Shown in pieces: positions 61,847 through 64,000 of a DNA stretch of 64,000 nucleotides. Source of the stretch: Pedobacter sp. BAL39 (GTDB lineage Bacteria > Bacteroidota > Bacteroidia > Sphingobacteriales > Sphingobacteriaceae). The stretch covers positions 248,001 to 312,000 of the forward strand of contig NZ_ABCM01000005.1 of the NCBI RefSeq assembly GCF_000170795.1, read 5' to 3'. Positions within the stretch are counted from its first letter, which is position 1. Each line of letters begins with the position of its first letter. The notes under the pieces were generated by a model, which worked only from the letters and a program-made list of their open reading frames with translations, made no database searches and had not been told where the DNA came from. The position numbers and the translations under genes were made by a program.

Positions 61847-62095
61847 TTATTTCAGCTCCTCATAATCGACGAAATCGCCCAGCTTATCGGTCCGTCCGCC
61901 CTTGGCACGCGGTGGAACATAGTCGATAGAGATGTCCCCTTCAGACCTTCTTTGCTGCCCCCGCGACTGGTTTTCTGCCTGTTGCTGGACTTTGCTAAAC
62001 AAATTTCTCAACACCAGCGGAAACACCAGACGGAAGATGATCCGCAAGATGTAAAGAACCAGAATGGTGATAAAAAGATATTTAAAAATAATCAT
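61847..62095 (-). CDS. DUF4834 small membrane protein
   Basis: An 82-residue protein of the DUF4834 family. It has one N-terminal membrane helix (IIFKYLFITILVLYILRIIFRLVFPLVL), a short basic helix (RNLFSKVQQQAENQSRGQQRRSEG) and the conserved ending DISIDYVPPRAKGGRTDKLGDFVDYEE. The family is common in Bacteroidota and of unknown function. It is separately transcribed, with an exact -7 box 21 bp in front, and followed by yfhO after 87 bp. Confidence 0.82.
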   Translation of the reverse strand: MIIFKYLFITILVLYILRIIFRLVFPLVLRNLFSKVQQQAENQSRGQQRRSEGDISIDYVPPRAKGGRTDKLGDFVDYEELK

Positions 62096-62115
62096 TTCTT
62101 AATATTAACGTTTTA

Positions 62116-62123
62116 CAAATATA
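62116..62123 (-). promoter_or_regulatory. Predicted promoter of the DUF4834 gene
   Basis: CAAATATA on the plus strand reads TATATTTG, an exact TAnnTTTG box, on the minus strand, 21 bp before the start codon. An 11-bp hairpin (62129-62159) lies just upstream. Confidence 0.5.
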
Positions 62124-62128
62124 GACGA

Positions 62129-62159
62129 AGATGGCATTTCTTTATTACAAATGCCATCT
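62129..62159 (-). terminator. Perfect hairpin after ywbE, possible terminator
   Basis: AGATGGCATTT (62129-62139) and AAATGCCATCT (62149-62159) form a perfect 11-bp stem with a 9-base loop, 30 bp after the ywbE stop. There is no U-run behind it on the transcript, so termination would be weak or factor-assisted. Confidence 0.45.
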
Positions 62160-62189
62160 CATTATTGCAATTGCATTACAATGCAGGGC

Positions 62190-62390
62190 TTAGTCCTCTT
62201 CTATTATTTCTGCCACACGGCCTACCTGTCCGTCTTCCAGGCGCACTTTGATCCCCCGTGAATGGTAAGGCGCTGATGTCAGCAACCGGTCTACGATCCC
62301 CCTCGTCAATGCCCCGCTGCGCTGGTCTTTTTTCAATATAATATCCACCTCTAACCCCGGGTAGATGTCTTTTCTGTTTTTACCGTCCAT
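62190..62390 (-). CDS. YwbE-family protein
   Basis: A 66-residue protein of the YwbE family (DUF2196). The sequence DGKNRKDIYPGLEVDIILKKDQRSGALTRGIVDRLLTSAPYHSRGIKVRLEDGQVGRVAEI covers nearly the whole protein, with the conserved IYPG, KKDQRSG and HPRGIKVRL-like blocks. It is small, basic and probably an OB- or SH3-like fold; its exact function is not known. It lies between the uvrB gene (24-bp gap) and the DUF4834 gene on the same strand. Confidence 0.88.
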   Translation of the reverse strand: MDGKNRKDIYPGLEVDIILKKDQRSGALTRGIVDRLLTSAPYHSRGIKVRLEDGQVGRVAEIIEED

Positions 62391-62414
62391 AATTATAAAA
62401 TACTTAGCCGCAGC

Positions 62415-64000
62415 TTACTTACTAAATCGTTCCTCAAACACTTTTTCCATGGCAAACATCTCGTCACGCAACCGCGCGGCCAGCAAAAAGTCCATTTCCT
62501 TGGCGGCTTTGGCCATTTCCTTTTTTGTCTTGTCGATGGATTTCTGCATTTCTCCCTTGTTCATGTACTGCACGATAGGATCTGCAGCCATGCTGACTTC
62601 GTCTACTTCCACATAGGCTTTTGCACGTGTCGCATTCCCTGAAAAGTCCAGTACCGATGTCTGCTCCAGAATTGCCTCCCTGCTTTTGCCCACTGTTTTT
62701 GGAACAATACCGTGTTCCAGGTTGTACGCAACCTGCTTTTCACGACGCCTGTTGGTTTCACTGATGGTGCGCTCCATAGATTCGGTGATGTTATCCGCAT
62801 ACATGATGACACGGCCCCTGTCATTACGTGCAGCACGTCCGATGGTCTGGATCAGGGCGCGGTCAGAACGCAGGAACCCTTCCTTATCTGCATCCAGGAT
62901 GGCCACTAAGGATACTTCGGGAAGGTCAAGCCCCTCCCGCAGCAGGTTGATGCCGATGAGCACATCAAACTCACCAAGCCTCAGCCCCCGCAGGATCTCC
63001 ACGCGCTCCAGTGTTTTTACCTCGGAGTGGATATAGCGACATTTGATGTTGAGTCGGTCCATATATTTGGTGAGCTCCTCCGCCATCCTTTTGGTCAGCG
63101 TGGTCACCAGGATGCGGTCGCCCATCTTGATGGTCTTATCAATTTCCTCCAGCAGGTCATCCACCTGGTTGATGGCGGGTTTCACCTCAATCACAGGGTC
63201 CAGAAGCCCCGTAGGGCGGATCACCTGTTCAATTACGATACCTTCCGACTTGTGCAGTTCATAATCTGCAGGCGTCGCACTTACATAGATGGTCTGTGGG
63301 GCAAGGCCCTCAAACTCATCAAAGTTCAACGGCCTGTTGTCGAGGGCCGAAGGCAGGCGGAAGCCATACTCTACCAGCGACATCTTCCGGGACCTGTCGC
63401 CACCATACATGGCACGGATTTGTGGTACCGTCACATGGCTTTCATCGATGACCATCAGGTAGTCATCAGGAAAATAATCAAGCAGGCAGAAAGGACGCAT
63501 CCCCGGCGAACGGCCGTCGAAGAACCTCGAGTAGTTTTCAATTCCTGAGCAATACCCCAGCTCCTTCATCATTTCGATATCAAAGTTGACCCGCTCTTCC
63601 AGCCTTTTGGCTTCCAGCAAGTGTTTGTCTCCAAGCAACTGATTTTTACGGACCTCCAGCTCTTCCTGTATCCCCCAGATGGAGGAACTGAACCTATCTT
63701 TGGGGGTAACAAACAAATTGGCCGGGTAAATGGCCATATCTTCCATTTTGTCCAGTGTTTTTCCAGTCACGGGGTCAATCAGGCTCAACTCTTCGATGTC
63801 ATCACCAAAGAAGGATACCCGGTAAGCATTGTCGAGATAGGCAGGGAAGATATCTACCGTATCCCCTTTCACACGAAAGGTACCTCGCTTAAACTCCGTG
63901 GTGGTACGCGCATAGAGGATCTCCACCAGGCTATGCAGAAAGGAATTCCTCGAAATCCGAGTGCCCACCGCAAATCGGAAGACCGACCTGGAGAAATCTT
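62415..64000 (-). CDS. uvrB: Excinuclease ABC subunit B, 3' part (cut by window edge)
   Basis: The damage-verification helicase of nucleotide excision repair. About 528 residues are inside the window and the reading frame stays open to the right edge, so the 5' part (Walker A motif and first about 150 residues) lies outside. Seen: RGTFRVKGDTVDIFPAYLD, GIENYSRFFDGRSPGMRPFCLLDYFPDDYLMVIDESHVTVPQIRAMYGGDRSRK (the DESH box), LVEYGFRLPSALDNRPLNFDEF, TIYVSATP, helicase motifs RILVTTLTKRMAEELTKY, GEFDVLIGINLLREGLDLPEVSLVAILDADKEGFLRS and QTIGRAARN, and the C-terminal UVR helix pair EMQKSIDKTKKEMAKAAKEMDFLLAARLRDEM. A GTG at 63968 looks like a start but is internal; conserved sequence continues upstream of it. 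Confidence 0.96.
   Translation of the reverse strand, partial: DFSRSVFRFAVGTRISRNSFLHSLVEILYARTTTEFKRGTFRVKGDTVDIFPAYLDNAYRVSFFGDDIEELSLIDPVTGKTLDKMEDMAIYPANLFVTPKDRFSSSIWGIQEELEVRKNQLLGDKHLLEAKRLEERVNFDIEMMKELGYCSGIENYSRFFDGRSPGMRPFCLLDYFPDDYLMVIDESHVTVPQIRAMYGGDRSRKMSLVEYGFRLPSALDNRPLNFDEFEGLAPQTIYVSATPADYELHKSEGIVIEQVIRPTGLLDPVIEVKPAINQVDDLLEEIDKTIKMGDRILVTTLTKRMAEELTKYMDRLNIKCRYIHSEVKTLERVEILRGLRLGEFDVLIGINLLREGLDLPEVSLVAILDADKEGFLRSDRALIQTIGRAARNDRGRVIMYADNITESMERTISETNRRREKQVAYNLEHGIVPKTVGKSREAILEQTSVLDFSGNATRAKAYVEVDEVSMAADPIVQYMNKGEMQKSIDKTKKEMAKAAKEMDFLLAARLRDEMFAMEKVFEERFSK

Noticed and set aside
62415..63968. uvrB as a complete gene starting at the GTG at 63968
   Set aside because: UvrB is about 670 residues, the ATP-binding part is missing, and the frame continues open to the right edge; the gene is simply cut by the window.
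1..64000. tRNA or rRNA genes, CRISPR arrays, insertion sequences, prophage or integron genes
   Set aside because: Looked for cloverleaf motifs, regular spaced repeats, transposase or integrase motifs and phage proteins; none found. tRNA absence was judged by eye only.

Overview
The window looks like chromosome of a Gram-negative Bacteroidota, most likely family Sphingobacteriaceae (Pedobacter-like). Evidence: a SusC/SusD pair with a hybrid two-component regulator, a lipoprotein-type LptC, the DUF2480/DUF3108/DUF3109/DUF4834/DUF6427 housekeeping families typical of this phylum, PAS-rich sensor kinases, A-rich start regions with few Shine-Dalgarno sequences, and several copies of the Bacteroidota -7 promoter motif TAnnTTTG. 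The genus is inferred from gene content only. I found no tRNA, rRNA, CRISPR array, insertion sequence or prophage gene.

Region 1 (1-13.8 kb): the distal part of a leftward capsule/exopolysaccharide operon. From its promoter near 12.05 kb it reads gmd, a Wza-like SLBB exporter, a Wzz-like chain-length protein, then a nonulosonic acid block (PseB-type dehydratase, RmlD-like reductase, NeuB-family synthase, PseH-like GNAT, PseF cytidylyltransferase), a Wzx flippase, a GT42/DUF115-like protein and a CatB-like acetyltransferase. It continues past the left edge. No PseC aminotransferase or PseG hydrolase is visible, and a reductase occupies the usual PseC place. Upstream lie a shrunken glycosyltransferase remnant, an AT-rich stretch of about 790 bp with dyad symmetries, and an XRE-type regulator.

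Region 2 (14-24 kb): two large PAS sensor kinases converging on a YtxH protein, an outer-membrane barrel, and a UDP-sugar dehydrogenase divergent from an LCP (LytR-CpsA-Psr) protein, which is unusual in a Gram-negative. A lipoprotein follows.

Region 3 (24-37 kb): a polysaccharide utilisation locus: HTCS regulator, SusC, SusD, cytoplasmic GH130, MFS transporter, an unrecognised secreted protein and a lipoprotein. The gap before susC holds direct repeats 21 bp apart, and two intercistronic hairpins divide the operon.

Region 4 (37-48 kb): aminopeptidase P, a Fic protein that has lost its catalytic core in frame, and an L-fucose block (GH29 fucosidase, FucP, mutarotase, UxaA-family dehydratase, SDR dehydrogenase, FAH-family hydrolase) for the non-phosphorylated route to pyruvate and lactate. 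Two branched terminators bracket the Fic remnant.

Region 5 (48-64 kb): mostly housekeeping, all leftward: rmlA, DUF3109, DUF3108, DUF2480, a PpiD-like foldase, LptC, a FadL-like barrel, CoaX, DUF6427, a MurG-like glycosyltransferase, an LpxH-like phosphoesterase preceded by a 30-residue membrane ORF, YfhO, DUF4834, YwbE, and the 3' part of uvrB cut by the right edge. A 100-bp inverted array of 11-bp units sits between yfhO and the phosphoesterase.
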